This document shows, one piece after another, positions 55,945 to 63,297 of a stretch of DNA of 64,000 nt (its first letter is position 1; each line of letters opens with the position of its first letter). A program made the translations under genes and the position numbers. Origin of the DNA: a virus; IMG/VR virus record IMGVR_UViG_3300047472_000237, positions 18,788-82,787 of that record; one strand, 5' to 3'. Under the pieces are notes generated by a model. That model had not been told where the DNA came from and ran no database searches. It saw only the letters and a program-made list of their open reading frames with translations.

Positions 55945-57066
55945 ATGAGCGACGCAACCACGAGCGGCATTCCCATCCTGTACTCACGTCGTTCCGACGG
56001 CGGTGTCCAGACCTGGCAAGTCGAAGTGGAGGGCGGCAAGTTCCGCACCACGAGCGGCATCCGGGGCGGCAACCTGACCACCAGCGCCTGGACACAGGCC
56101 AAGGGCAAGCAGGGTCGCTCCGACTCAGAGCAAGCCGAGAAAGAGGCCCGCGCCCTGTGGACCAAGAAGAAGGACGAAGGCTACTGGCCAAACGAAGCGG
56201 ACATCGACACGCAGGCGTTCTTCTCCCCGATGCTCGCTGAGGTGTTCGAGGACCGCGAGGCCCTCGTCAAGCAGGCGCTGACGGCCGGGGGCCGGCTGTG
56301 GGTGCAGCCCAAGTTCGACGGAATGAGGTGCATTGCCCAGAGGGGCGGCCTGACGTCGCGCAACGGCAAGCCGATCGTCTCCGCCCCGCACGTCCACGCG
56401 GCCGTCGTGAAGGCGTTCGCCAAGTTCAAGATCGACTTCTTCGTGACGGACGGTGAGCTCTACGCCCACAAGTTCGCGAACGACTTCAACAAGATCATCA
56501 GCCTCGCCAAGAAACAGAAGCCGACGGCAGCCGACCTGGCCGCGTCGGCGGAGACCCTCCAATATCACATCTATGACCTGCCGCACCACTCCGGCGGATT
56601 CACGGCCCGCTACAACGAGCTCTTGAGCATCATGAGCCTGAGCGACCCGTGCATCCAGATCTCCCCAACGGTGCAGGTCGGCTCGATGTCCGAGATCGAA
56701 GAGTGGTTCGCCAAGTGGCGTCAGGAAGGCTATGAGGGCCTCATGATTCGGTTCGACCAGCCGTATCAGAACAAGCGCTCCCGCTCGCTCCTGAAGTATA
56801 AGGTCATGAGCGAAGAGGACTACACGGTGCTCGACGTGCACGAGGGCGAGGGCAACCGCGCGGGGATGGCTGGGGCGATGGAGTTCGCCACGGCTGGCGG
56901 CACCCGCTTCACCGCGTCGATCATGGGCAACATGGAGCTCTTCCGGCGGCTCCTGGCGGACAAGGCGAAGGTCATCGGCAAGGTGGCCTCCATCCAGTTC
57001 CAGAACCTGACGCCGGCCGGCGTGCCCCGCTTCCCCTACGTGAAAGCGATTCGCGACTATGAATGA
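55945..57066 (+). CDS. ATP-dependent DNA ligase with N-terminal WGR-like region
   Basis: The 373-residue protein has the nucleotidyltransferase motifs: Lys123-x-Asp-Gly ('KFDGMRC', adenylated lysine), 'SRNGKPI', 'FVTDGELYAH', 'EGLMIRF' and 'SLLKYK', then an OB-fold end. The first ~75 residues ('QTWQVEVEGGKFRTTSGIRGGNLTTSAW') look like a WGR domain, a DNA- or nick-sensing module. It would seal nicks in replication and repair. Its end overlaps the GHKL ATPase gene by eight bases. Confidence 0.88.
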   Translation: MSDATTSGIPILYSRRSDGGVQTWQVEVEGGKFRTTSGIRGGNLTTSAWTQAKGKQGRSDSEQAEKEARALWTKKKDEGYWPNEADIDTQAFFSPMLAEVFEDREALVKQALTAGGRLWVQPKFDGMRCIAQRGGLTSRNGKPIVSAPHVHAAVVKAFAKFKIDFFVTDGELYAHKFANDFNKIISLAKKQKPTAADLAASAETLQYHIYDLPHHSGGFTARYNELLSIMSLSDPCIQISPTVQVGSMSEIEEWFAKWRQEGYEGLMIRFDQPYQNKRSRSLLKYKVMSEEDYTVLDVHEGEGNRAGMAGAMEFATAGGTRFTASIMGNMELFRRLLADKAKVIGKVASIQFQNLTPAGVPRFPYVKAIRDYE

Positions 57067-58132
57067 TCTCTTCACTCTGCCGATCTCGCCGAAGTACGTG
57101 AGCCATTGGGGCGTGTGGGAGGGCATCCGCGAGCTCATCCAGAACGCCCTCGACCAGCAGGCCCGCGATCCTGACTGCGTCGTGCTCATCGAGCACTTCG
57201 TGGACATCGTGCGGATCTCGACCAGCACCGGCCGGCTGCTGCCGGAGACGCTGCTCCTGGGCAACACGACCAAGAGCGAAGACCCGTCGCAGCGCGGCAA
57301 GTTCGGGGAAGGCTACAAGCTGGCCCTGCTCGTGCTGACGCGGGCCGGCCACCCGGTTACGATCCACAACGGCGACGTGAAGTGGCGGCCGGAGATCGAG
57401 TTCAACGAGCAGTTCAACTCGGACGTGCTGAACGTCCACGTTGAGGACTACGAAGACGGCGAGGAGCCGGTCACGGGCGTCGACATCCACATCCACGGCA
57501 TCACCGAGGAGCAGTGGCGACTGGTCGAGCTCAACCGCTACGGCGACGGCAGCTTCGACGAGATCCTGCACGAGCCGGAGCAGAAGGGCCGCGTGTACGT
57601 CGGCGGCCTGTTCGTGTCCCACAACCAAACGCTCAAGTGCGGCTATGCGTTCCGCCCAGGGACGGTGATGTTGGACCGCGACCGGGGCATGGTGGACGGC
57701 TTCGATCTGGAGTACCAAACGTCGCGGCTCTGGACGCGGCAAGGCCCCAACCGCCGCGTGGACGCCCTGCTCGACGAAGAGGCCCCCGACGTCAAGTACG
57801 TCGAGGCCCACGTGCACGCCAAGCACGAGTTCGCGACCGGGTACGCGGCGCGGTTCGTCGAACGGCACGGCCCCGACGTTACGCCTGTTGCGACGCAGGA
57901 GGAAGTCGAGCAAGCCAACGCCGCCGGCATGCGGTGGGTGCTCGTCCCGAAGCTGGTCAAGGCCCTCCTGAGCAAGGTGCGGCGGATCTTCATACCGTCG
58001 TTCGACCCGCCAGTCGTGCGGCTCGAGAAGTTCTTGAAGCGGTTCCAGAACCACGTCGGCCCCGACGGCAAGAGGGAGCTCGAGGAGATTATTGCACTGC
58101 TCAAGCCTGTTGTCGCGAAGCCGTCCGCATGA
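57059..58132 (+). CDS. GHKL-family ATPase
   Basis: The 357-residue protein starts with the GHKL (Hsp90/MutL/gyrase/MORC type) ATP-binding domain: N box 'RELIQNALDQ' (Glu25, Asn29, Asp32), and 'LLGNTTKSEDPSQRGKFGEGYKLALLVL' (glycine-rich lid, about 67-94). The C-terminal half is a mixed domain with 'FRPGTVMLDRDRGMV' and long basic helices. It resembles neither MutL nor a histidine kinase. The overlap with the ligase gene points to DNA metabolism or a MORC-like DNA-clamping role. Confidence 0.72.
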   Translation: MNDLFTLPISPKYVSHWGVWEGIRELIQNALDQQARDPDCVVLIEHFVDIVRISTSTGRLLPETLLLGNTTKSEDPSQRGKFGEGYKLALLVLTRAGHPVTIHNGDVKWRPEIEFNEQFNSDVLNVHVEDYEDGEEPVTGVDIHIHGITEEQWRLVELNRYGDGSFDEILHEPEQKGRVYVGGLFVSHNQTLKCGYAFRPGTVMLDRDRGMVDGFDLEYQTSRLWTRQGPNRRVDALLDEEAPDVKYVEAHVHAKHEFATGYAARFVERHGPDVTPVATQEEVEQANAAGMRWVLVPKLVKALLSKVRRIFIPSFDPPVVRLEKFLKRFQNHVGPDGKRELEEIIALLKPVVAKPSA

Positions 58133-58138
58133 GAGAGT
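58110..58138 (+). promoter_or_regulatory. Promoter TTGTCG-N17-GAGAGT, near-leaderless
   Basis: Both hexamers and the spacer length are identical to those at 59182. The -10 box ends nine bases before the ATG at 58148. Confidence 0.65.
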
Positions 58139-58147
58139 TCCAGCACT

Positions 58148-58480
58148 ATGAACAAGCAGCAGTTTCTCGAGCACTGGAAGAACCTCCCTGCCAACCAGCC
58201 GATCAACCCGACGGTCATCCCGTACAAGCACGAGGGCCGGACGTACGGCGAGGACGGCATCCGAATCACAGGCAACCGCGCGTTCATCGACAGCGTGCTC
58301 AGCCGGCTCCAGGATCTGCTCGTGCACGAGAACGACAGCACCCGGCTCAACGCCAGCTACGCACAGCAGAAGGATCGGGAGACCCAGCAGCCGGTCGACA
58401 GCTTCACCGTGTACATCCAGGTGCGTGAGCGCGGCGGCGAGGCACAGATTGCGAACTCCGTGTTCGGGAGACCCAAATGA
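58148..58480 (+). CDS. Hypothetical protein
   Basis: The 110-residue product has an N-terminal 'KQQFLEHWKNLPANQPINPTVIPYKHEGRTYGEDGIRITG' and a helical part followed by a beta segment ('SFTVYIQVRERGG'). No family is recognised. It overlaps the next gene by four bases (ATGA). Confidence 0.55.
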   Translation: MNKQQFLEHWKNLPANQPINPTVIPYKHEGRTYGEDGIRITGNRAFIDSVLSRLQDLLVHENDSTRLNASYAQQKDRETQQPVDSFTVYIQVRERGGEAQIANSVFGRPK

Positions 58481-58815
58481 AACGATTCGCCAAGCTGCGT
58501 CGCCTCGTGGGACTGTTCCTCTGCCGCCACGTGCGGCACGTCGGCCCGCTCCTGTACGGCGGCGGGATGATGTACTCCGACGACCTCGTCCGCTGTGAAT
58601 ACTGCGGACGAGAGAAGTACGAAGAGCACTGGACCTGGTGGGAAGTCGCCCGCTCCAGGAGAACAACCGACGCGAGGCACGCTGCCAGCGTCAAGGAAAA
58701 GACAAATGAGAATCCGTCCAAGTCCCGATTTGCAAGTTCGAATCGTTCAAATGCTCGTCGCCGAGTACAACGGTCCAAACGTCGCCATGAACTCGATGGC
58801 CCTGGCGATGCCTAA
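58477..58815 (+). CDS. Small zinc-ribbon-like protein with overlapping C-terminus
   Basis: The first ~60 of 112 residues look genuine: 'RHVRHVGPLLYGGGMMYSDDLVRCEYCGREKYEEHWTW', with Cys-x-x-Cys and nearby His residues that could bind zinc. The last ~50 residues are Ser/Arg-rich and overlap the next gene by 110 bases, so the C-terminus may be non-conserved. Function unknown. Confidence 0.45.
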   Translation: MKRFAKLRRLVGLFLCRHVRHVGPLLYGGGMMYSDDLVRCEYCGREKYEEHWTWWEVARSRRTTDARHAASVKEKTNENPSKSRFASSNRSNARRRVQRSKRRHELDGPGDA

Positions 58816-58996
58816 GCACAAGGAACAGGCCGAGCTCTGGTTTGCCATGCGAATGTCCCTGGGCATGGACGGGTACTTGACCAACGAAGAGGCGGCCCGC
58901 TGCATCCGTGAGGTGCTGTACCCGGATCCGGTCGCAGCGCCGGCCGACCCGACTCCCCCGTGGCCCGCGACGAAGGGTGTGTCGAATGGCGGATGA
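58706..58996 (+). CDS. Hypothetical protein
   Basis: A 96-residue protein with AAGGAAAAG before its ATG. The N-terminal part 'MRIRPSPDLQVRIVQMLVAEYNG' and 'WFAMRMSLGMDGYLTNEEAARCIREVLY' are helical; the C-terminus is Pro-rich. It overlaps the genes on both sides. No family is recognised. Confidence 0.5.
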   Translation: MRIRPSPDLQVRIVQMLVAEYNGPNVAMNSMALAMPKHKEQAELWFAMRMSLGMDGYLTNEEAARCIREVLYPDPVAAPADPTPPWPATKGVSNGG

Positions 58997-59180
58997 CCTC
59001 AAGGACAAGGTGCAGAAGCTACGCGAGTCCGTGGACGAATTGCGGGCGACCTTCGAGCAGAACGTCGAGCTCCAGAAGGAACTCAGCAAGCTGCTCAAGG
59101 CCCGCATGGAGTCGCTGGTGGAAGCCGGCTTCTCTGCCCAGGAGGCGTTGGCGATAATCTGCGCACGCGGCATCAGCTGA
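58986..59180 (+). CDS. Small coiled-coil protein
   Basis: A 64-residue protein with a clear heptad pattern ('LKDKVQKLRESVDELRATFEQNVELQKELSKLLKAR') and a short C-terminal helix 'EAGFSAQEALAIICARGIS'. It overlaps the previous gene by 11 bases. It is likely a small oligomer; the C-terminal helix resembles one found in phage minor proteins, but the function is unknown. Confidence 0.5.
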   Translation: MADDLKDKVQKLRESVDELRATFEQNVELQKELSKLLKARMESLVEAGFSAQEALAIICARGIS

Positions 59181-59181
59181 C

Positions 59182-59210
59182 GCTTGTCGGCGGCTAGTCC
59201 CTCGGAGAGA
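59182..59210 (+). promoter_or_regulatory. Promoter TTGTCG-N17-GAGAGT, near-leaderless
   Basis: The promoter begins two bases after the preceding stop codon. The -10 box ends 12 bases before the ATG at 59223. Confidence 0.65.
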
Positions 59211-59222
59211 GTTCGGGCACCT

Positions 59223-59663
59223 ATGAAGACAGGCATCATCAAGAACCCCGGCCACTTCCTCCACAACGCCCGCGTCAAGCTCATCCGCCGGCAGGTGTCG
59301 GGCGACTCGATGGTCGAGTTCCTCGAGCCGCGTCAGTGCTACGGCATCGGCGACCAGGTGCAGGTGGGCACGGGCGAGTACCGCCCCGACGACCAGGCGA
59401 TGTCCGGCGGCGCTCGCATGCGGCGATTCTGGGAGGCCCTGGAGCTCTACACCGGGAAGAAGATCGTCAACGTCCAGATGTACCCCGACCCGCAAGTGCC
59501 CGGCGCGGTCGCTCTGCGTGGCCTGTATGTCGAGGAGCCGAAGGACTCGAACGACTACGTCGAGTGCCTCGTGAAGGGATTCTCCGGCCAGGACGCTGAG
59601 TGGGTGAGCGAGAACGTCGAGGAGTGCGAGTTCAGGTCTTGGCCGCCGACAAGTTCCACCTGA
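59223..59663 (+). CDS. Hypothetical protein
   Basis: The 146-residue protein begins 'MKTGIIKNPGHFLHNARVKLIRRQVSGDSMVEFLEPRQC', a beta-type pattern, with 'DQVQVGTGEYRPDD' and a C-terminal 'EWVSENVEECEFRSW'. It contains no known motif. It is the last gene before the tailspike and has its own promoter. Confidence 0.5.
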   Translation: MKTGIIKNPGHFLHNARVKLIRRQVSGDSMVEFLEPRQCYGIGDQVQVGTGEYRPDDQAMSGGARMRRFWEALELYTGKKIVNVQMYPDPQVPGAVALRGLYVEEPKDSNDYVECLVKGFSGQDAEWVSENVEECEFRSWPPTSST

Positions 59664-59692
59664 TTTCAGCAGCCGAAATTCACCAACCGCCC

Positions 59693-59719
59693 TAAGATCT
59701 CCGGTCACCTACCGGAGAT
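59693..59719 (+). promoter_or_regulatory. TAAGAT -10 box and hairpin hiding the tailspike ribosome-binding site
   Basis: A 9-bp perfect hairpin (59697-59719, loop CACCT) has the GGAG ribosome-binding sequence in its 3' arm, three bases before the ATG at 59723. A TAAGAT hexamer (59693-59698) overlaps its 5' end. The hairpin may be a terminator, a translational gate, or both. Confidence 0.55.
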
Positions 59720-59722
59720 TCT

Positions 59723-61096
59723 ATGGCGTCCACAACCGAAATCCTGAAGCAAGTCCAAGCGACCGTGGTCGCTGGTCACACAGCCGAACAGGCAGCCCTG
59801 GCAGCGGCCGTCCTCGCCTCTGAGAAGAGCACAGGCGGCCCCGTCGTGCCCCCGGCCGGCAACGTACCGACCACGCCGGCGCTCCCGCAAATGCCGGCGA
59901 GCTCCGTCACCACGACGACCGTCGGCTTCAACCTGACGGGCAACGTGGACGGCGCGGGTGCGACCGCGATCCAGATCGACAAGCCGAACTGGCAGGCCCT
60001 CTACAACCTTGGTGCGAAGGGCGTGACGCTGCGTCGCGTTCGTGGCAAGGCGGCCCGCAAGGACTCCCCCGGCATTCAGTTCGGGGCGGACAACGGCACC
60101 TGCGAGGACATCGACTGGCTCGACGACAGCGGTGCGTGCTTCATGGTGCGGGGCGACGGCTGTACCATCCGCCGGTCACGAGCTCGGACCATCGCGAATT
60201 ACTTCGCCTTCGTCGAAGGCCGCGACAACACCACGATCGAAGACGTCACGGTGGAGGACTGGGGTGCGGACGGCATCCCGAACACTGCCGACGACGACGG
60301 CGGCTCGACCATCGAGTCGATCATCCGAGCGGGCAACGCCAAGCGGATCTATCTGCGTCGTCTCCGCCTCATGTACCGGGGCAGCAGCCGCAAGGCATGC
60401 ATCCGGGGTGACGCCATCTGGGACTGCGAGGACGGCCTGTGCGACGGCGCGATCACCGGCCCCAACCCGCTGAACGGCGGCGACGGCGGCCGCAACTGGA
60501 TGCTCGACCGCGTGCTCACCAACAAGATCCAGATGGTGTCGAACCCGGCCGAGACCCGCGCGGCGGTCATGGCCATGAAGGCGAAGGGTGAGAAGGATCT
60601 CACCAAGCTGGCCCTGGAGTTCCGCCGCGTCGGCCGCATCTGGGTCGACGACAACGACCACAGCAAGGGCGAGGCCCCGCTGTCGAGCGTGATGAACACC
60701 AGCAACCACATCACACAGACGTACGACCGCCGCGTGAAGGATCTGGCCGCCCGCTCGACCGCGACCTGGCGGAAGTGGACCTTCAACTTCGGCTACGCCG
60801 TGGAGCACGGCAGCGTGCACACCATGGACGCCAACTGCGTCGTGCGCGGTGCTCCGGAGAATGGCGGCTACGCCTTCACTGCCCGCCTGGGCGAGTACCC
60901 GGAGCCAGCCAACGGCAATGACCCCGGCTACCAACTGCCGGGCGACGTCATGCGGCCGGAGACCCGCCTGTTCCTCAACGGCACTCGCGTGTACGGCACC
61001 GGCCCGACGATCGTGTGGGGCGTGGCGGACGCTGACGCCAAGCGGTTCATCAAGGGCAAGTTCTTCTACAACGACGTCCTTGTCGACTGGTCGTGA
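59723..61096 (+). CDS. Right-handed beta-helix tailspike / depolymerase-like protein
   Basis: The 457-residue protein has a helical/Ala-Pro-rich N-terminus (about 1-70) and then repeated parallel-strand pattern: 'NGTCEDIDWLDDSGACFMVRGDGCTIRRSRARTIANYF', 'NTTIEDVTVEDWGADG', 'NAKRIYLRRLRLMYRG', typical of pectate-lyase-like beta helices. 'DDDGG' and 'DWGADG' supply acidic residues that could be catalytic. It likely degrades or binds host surface polysaccharide. A terminator follows. Confidence 0.72.
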   Translation: MASTTEILKQVQATVVAGHTAEQAALAAAVLASEKSTGGPVVPPAGNVPTTPALPQMPASSVTTTTVGFNLTGNVDGAGATAIQIDKPNWQALYNLGAKGVTLRRVRGKAARKDSPGIQFGADNGTCEDIDWLDDSGACFMVRGDGCTIRRSRARTIANYFAFVEGRDNTTIEDVTVEDWGADGIPNTADDDGGSTIESIIRAGNAKRIYLRRLRLMYRGSSRKACIRGDAIWDCEDGLCDGAITGPNPLNGGDGGRNWMLDRVLTNKIQMVSNPAETRAAVMAMKAKGEKDLTKLALEFRRVGRIWVDDNDHSKGEAPLSSVMNTSNHITQTYDRRVKDLAARSTATWRKWTFNFGYAVEHGSVHTMDANCVVRGAPENGGYAFTARLGEYPEPANGNDPGYQLPGDVMRPETRLFLNGTRVYGTGPTIVWGVADADAKRFIKGKFFYNDVLVDWS

Positions 61097-61129
61097 GTGG
61101 CGTACGCTGGTCTCGAGCTAGAGGTTGCG

Positions 61130-61156
61130 GCGGCCCCTGGATGTTCCGGGGGCCGC
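61130..61156 (+). terminator. Intrinsic terminator after tailspike gene
   Basis: An 8-bp perfect GC-rich stem (GCGGCCCC and complement) with an 11-nt loop is followed by TCGCGTTTCTGC. It precedes the next promoter by 13 bases. Confidence 0.7.
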
Positions 61157-61168
61157 TCGCGTTTCTGC

Positions 61169-61196
61169 TTGCTTGTCCACCACGCTGCGGTATGCT
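61169..61196 (+). promoter_or_regulatory. Promoter TTGCTT-N16-TATGCT, leaderless
   Basis: The -10 box ends seven bases before the ATG at 61204. There is no ribosome-binding site. Confidence 0.68.
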
Positions 61197-61203
61197 CGCC
61201 AGC

Positions 61204-61557
61204 ATGTGGATGATGAGACTACTCCAGGGCGTTACCGGCATCGGCTCCTCCGCGCACCCGGCCCCGGCTCCAGGCGAGCCGCTGCTGCCGACAACCATCC
61301 CGAACAAGCGGAAGGACCAAGTCGTCCCTGAGGAGCTCATCGCTCGCCTGCACACGGCGGCGATGTTCACAGGCTACAACACGGCCATCGGCTACGACCT
61401 CGACTACATGCGGGACTCCTGGAAGGAGTTCTATGGCGACTTCGACAACGTCAACGAACGCCTGCGTGACGCCTTCTATTGGGAGGGGCGTCGCAAGCGA
61501 GCAGAGGCTCTCGTCCGGCGCGGCCACTGGTGCACTGGCGAAGGCGAAGGAATTTGA
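61204..61557 (+). CDS. Hypothetical protein
   Basis: The 117-residue protein has 'VPEELIARLHTAAMFTGYNTAIGYDLDYMRDSWKEFYGDFDNVNERLRDAFYWEGRRKRAEALVRRG', a helical region rich in aromatic residues, after a Pro/Gly-rich N-terminus. The family is not recognised. It precedes the deformylase gene with its own promoter. Confidence 0.5.
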   Translation: MWMMRLLQGVTGIGSSAHPAPAPGEPLLPTTIPNKRKDQVVPEELIARLHTAAMFTGYNTAIGYDLDYMRDSWKEFYGDFDNVNERLRDAFYWEGRRKRAEALVRRGHWCTGEGEGI

Positions 61558-61559
61558 GC

Positions 61560-61588
61560 TTGCCCTGGGCGTGAACGTGCGGCATCAT
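61560..61588 (+). promoter_or_regulatory. Promoter TTGCCC-N17-CATCAT, near-leaderless
   Basis: The -35 box begins three bases after the preceding stop. The -10 box is weak but ends nine bases before the deformylase ATG at 61598. Confidence 0.55.
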
Positions 61589-61597
61589 CACCCTACT

Positions 61598-62368
61598 ATG
61601 CGTGACCTTGCTGACGAGATGCGTGACCTTGACCGACAGTTCGATGAGACTGGCCCCCAACGCCGGCTCGACCGGCCGCTCCCCTTCCGCTACGGCGGCG
61701 GGGCCGAGCTCGCGATGGTCAGCGCCGTCCTGCTTGGGGCGACGGGCAATCTGGGGCGGCCCAAGGCTGAGGCCCAGGAGGGCGACGTCCGCGAACGCGG
61801 GCGCAACGAGGACGCGGGCACCATCAAGGGTGCTGACCGCAACCGCCCGTGCCAGTGCGGCTCAGGCGTCAAGGCGAAGAAGTGTGCCTGCGGCGGCTAC
61901 ACGTCCCTGATCCTCAAGGAGTTCGCCCCGGCGCTCACCGCCATCAGCACCGAGATCGTCGGCTGCCAAGAGCTCGCCGACGCACAGCCAATGCTGGATC
62001 GCATGGCCCGCACGCTGCGTGCGACCAAGACGGGCGTCGGCCTGGCGGCCAACCAGATCGGGTGGATGAAGCGAGCCATCGTGCTCTACCCGAACCGCAC
62101 CACGTTCAAGTACCTGCTCAACCCGAAGGTGCTCTCCCACTCCATGGACCTCACCCTGATGGAGGAAGGCTGCTTGTCGTACCCGCGTCTGTGGGTGCAG
62201 GTACGCCGGCCGGAGAGCATCACGCTGGAATACTTCGACCGCGAGCACGTCCGCCACGTCGAGGAGTTCGAGGGATTCGAGGCCCGCGTCATCCAACACG
62301 AGATGGAGCACCTTGACGGCAAGTGCGCCGTCGGCGACGCCTGGCGGAAGTGGATGGCGAAGAAATGA
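61598..62368 (+). CDS. def: Peptide deformylase with N-terminal SEC-C-like zinc motif
   Basis: The 256-residue protein has an unusual N-terminal extension of ~105 residues that ends with 'NRPCQCGSGVKAKKCACG', a SEC-C-type zinc motif seen in ribosome-associated proteins such as SecA. The deformylase domain carries motif 1 'GVGLAANQIG', motif 2 'EEGCLSYP' (metal Cys) and motif 3 'QHEMEHLDG' (two His and catalytic Glu). It removes the formyl group from new proteins. Phage deformylases are known mostly from marine phages. Together with the initiator-like tRNA it hints at control of translation start. Confidence 0.85.
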   Translation: MRDLADEMRDLDRQFDETGPQRRLDRPLPFRYGGGAELAMVSAVLLGATGNLGRPKAEAQEGDVRERGRNEDAGTIKGADRNRPCQCGSGVKAKKCACGGYTSLILKEFAPALTAISTEIVGCQELADAQPMLDRMARTLRATKTGVGLAANQIGWMKRAIVLYPNRTTFKYLLNPKVLSHSMDLTLMEEGCLSYPRLWVQVRRPESITLEYFDREHVRHVEEFEGFEARVIQHEMEHLDGKCAVGDAWRKWMAKK

Positions 62369-62787
62369 TCACCCTCCTGTCCGTGCACCGGCTCACGAAC
62401 GGCATGCACCTGACGCTGAACCTGGCGGACGACTCCACGGTCACCGTCACGCTCCAGAGAGTCAGCAACGACAAGCCGGCCGAGCTCGTGCACACCGAAG
62501 TCGGCATCGACCAGCACGACATCGACCCCATCGGCCGTGCCTGCGGCCGCATCATGGAGAAGGCGTACGGCTCCGCACAGCACGACTCCAAGGAGTGGAG
62601 CCAGATCTGGAAGGCGATGACCCGGTACGCGCTCCCAGGCGGCGCTCCGATCCAGGGCGGCCCCGCCCCGGCTCCTCCGTCAGACAAGTTCGAGAACGTC
62701 GCTCGCTTCGTCGGCTTCCCACAAGCGGCCCCGGTCGCAGCCAAGGCCAAGCCGGCCGTCGAAGATGACGGCGGCGGTTTGTTCTGA
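62365..62787 (+). CDS. Hypothetical protein with acidic C-terminal tip
   Basis: The 140-residue protein overlaps the deformylase stop by four bases (ATGA). The N-terminal half is beta-type ('GMHLTLNLADDSTVTVTLQRV'), followed by 'SKEWSQIWKAMTRYALPG', a Pro/Ala-rich stretch and the acidic end 'EDDGGGLF'. The end recalls acidic-aromatic tips of ssDNA-binding proteins, but the fold is not recognised. Confidence 0.55.
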   Translation: MITLLSVHRLTNGMHLTLNLADDSTVTVTLQRVSNDKPAELVHTEVGIDQHDIDPIGRACGRIMEKAYGSAQHDSKEWSQIWKAMTRYALPGGAPIQGGPAPAPPSDKFENVARFVGFPQAAPVAAKAKPAVEDDGGGLF

Positions 62788-62808
62788 GCGCGGCGGGGCG
62801 GCTAGAGT
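62779..62808 (+). promoter_or_regulatory. Promoter TTGTTC-N18-TAGAGT, leaderless
   Basis: The -35 box lies in the last codons of the preceding gene. TAGAGT ends eight bases before the ATG at 62817. Confidence 0.5.
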
Positions 62809-62816
62809 TCTTCACC

Positions 62817-63059
62817 ATGCGAACTGTCGCCACAATCCGTATCAAGGACGAGGGCAACGCCCTCCGAGCAGCTGCTCGAATCAAACGCGAGAAGCCGGCC
62901 GGCGCGGTGCTCGTGTGGTGTGGATACGTCGGCCCGCACCACACGTATGAGCTCGAGCTCAAGGCGGACAACGCCCTGGAGAAGAAGGTGCAGGAGTACC
63001 TGCGTGGGACGGTTCGGCAGCTGGCCGGCCACGAGACAACGAAGTTCGCCCTCGATTGA
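62817..63059 (+). CDS. Small hypothetical protein
   Basis: The 80-residue basic protein has an alpha/beta pattern: 'MRTVATIRIKDEGNALRAAARIKREKPAGAVLVWCGYVGPHHTYELEL' and a helical end. The pattern could be a small ferredoxin-like or KOW-type fold, but nothing diagnostic is visible. It ends just before a terminator. Confidence 0.5.
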   Translation: MRTVATIRIKDEGNALRAAARIKREKPAGAVLVWCGYVGPHHTYELELKADNALEKKVQEYLRGTVRQLAGHETTKFALD

Positions 63060-63089
63060 CCGGCATTCAACCGACACAGAACCAACCGG

Positions 63090-63123
63090 CCGCCCGCTCC
63101 AGTCTCCATGCTGGATCGGGCGG
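63090..63123 (+). terminator. Intrinsic terminator
   Basis: A 12-bp stem with one mismatch (CCGCCCG/CGGGCGG and CCAG/CTGG) and an 8-nt loop follows the small gene. It is followed by TCTGCGTT, a weak U tract. Confidence 0.7.
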
Positions 63124-63139
63124 TCTGCGTTAGGGGATT

Positions 63140-63178
63140 GTTAGCCGGGGGAACACCTACGGTTAAGCCGGGGACACA
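63140..63178. repeat. Imperfect direct repeats, possible operator
   Basis: Two near-identical ~16-bp units (core TTAGCCGGGGGAACAC at 63141 and TTAAGCCGGGGACAC at 63163) are about two helical turns apart, between a terminator and the 63298 gene. A repressor or activator site is possible. Confidence 0.45.
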
Positions 63179-63297
63179 ATATTGCAAATCGCCTTGCTCT
63201 TCGTTTGGTATGCGAGATGATCTCCTCATCGCCGGGACGGTTGCTGACCGATGTGGTCGCTCCCCGAACGGCAAGGCACCGAATCAAGGAGACACCC

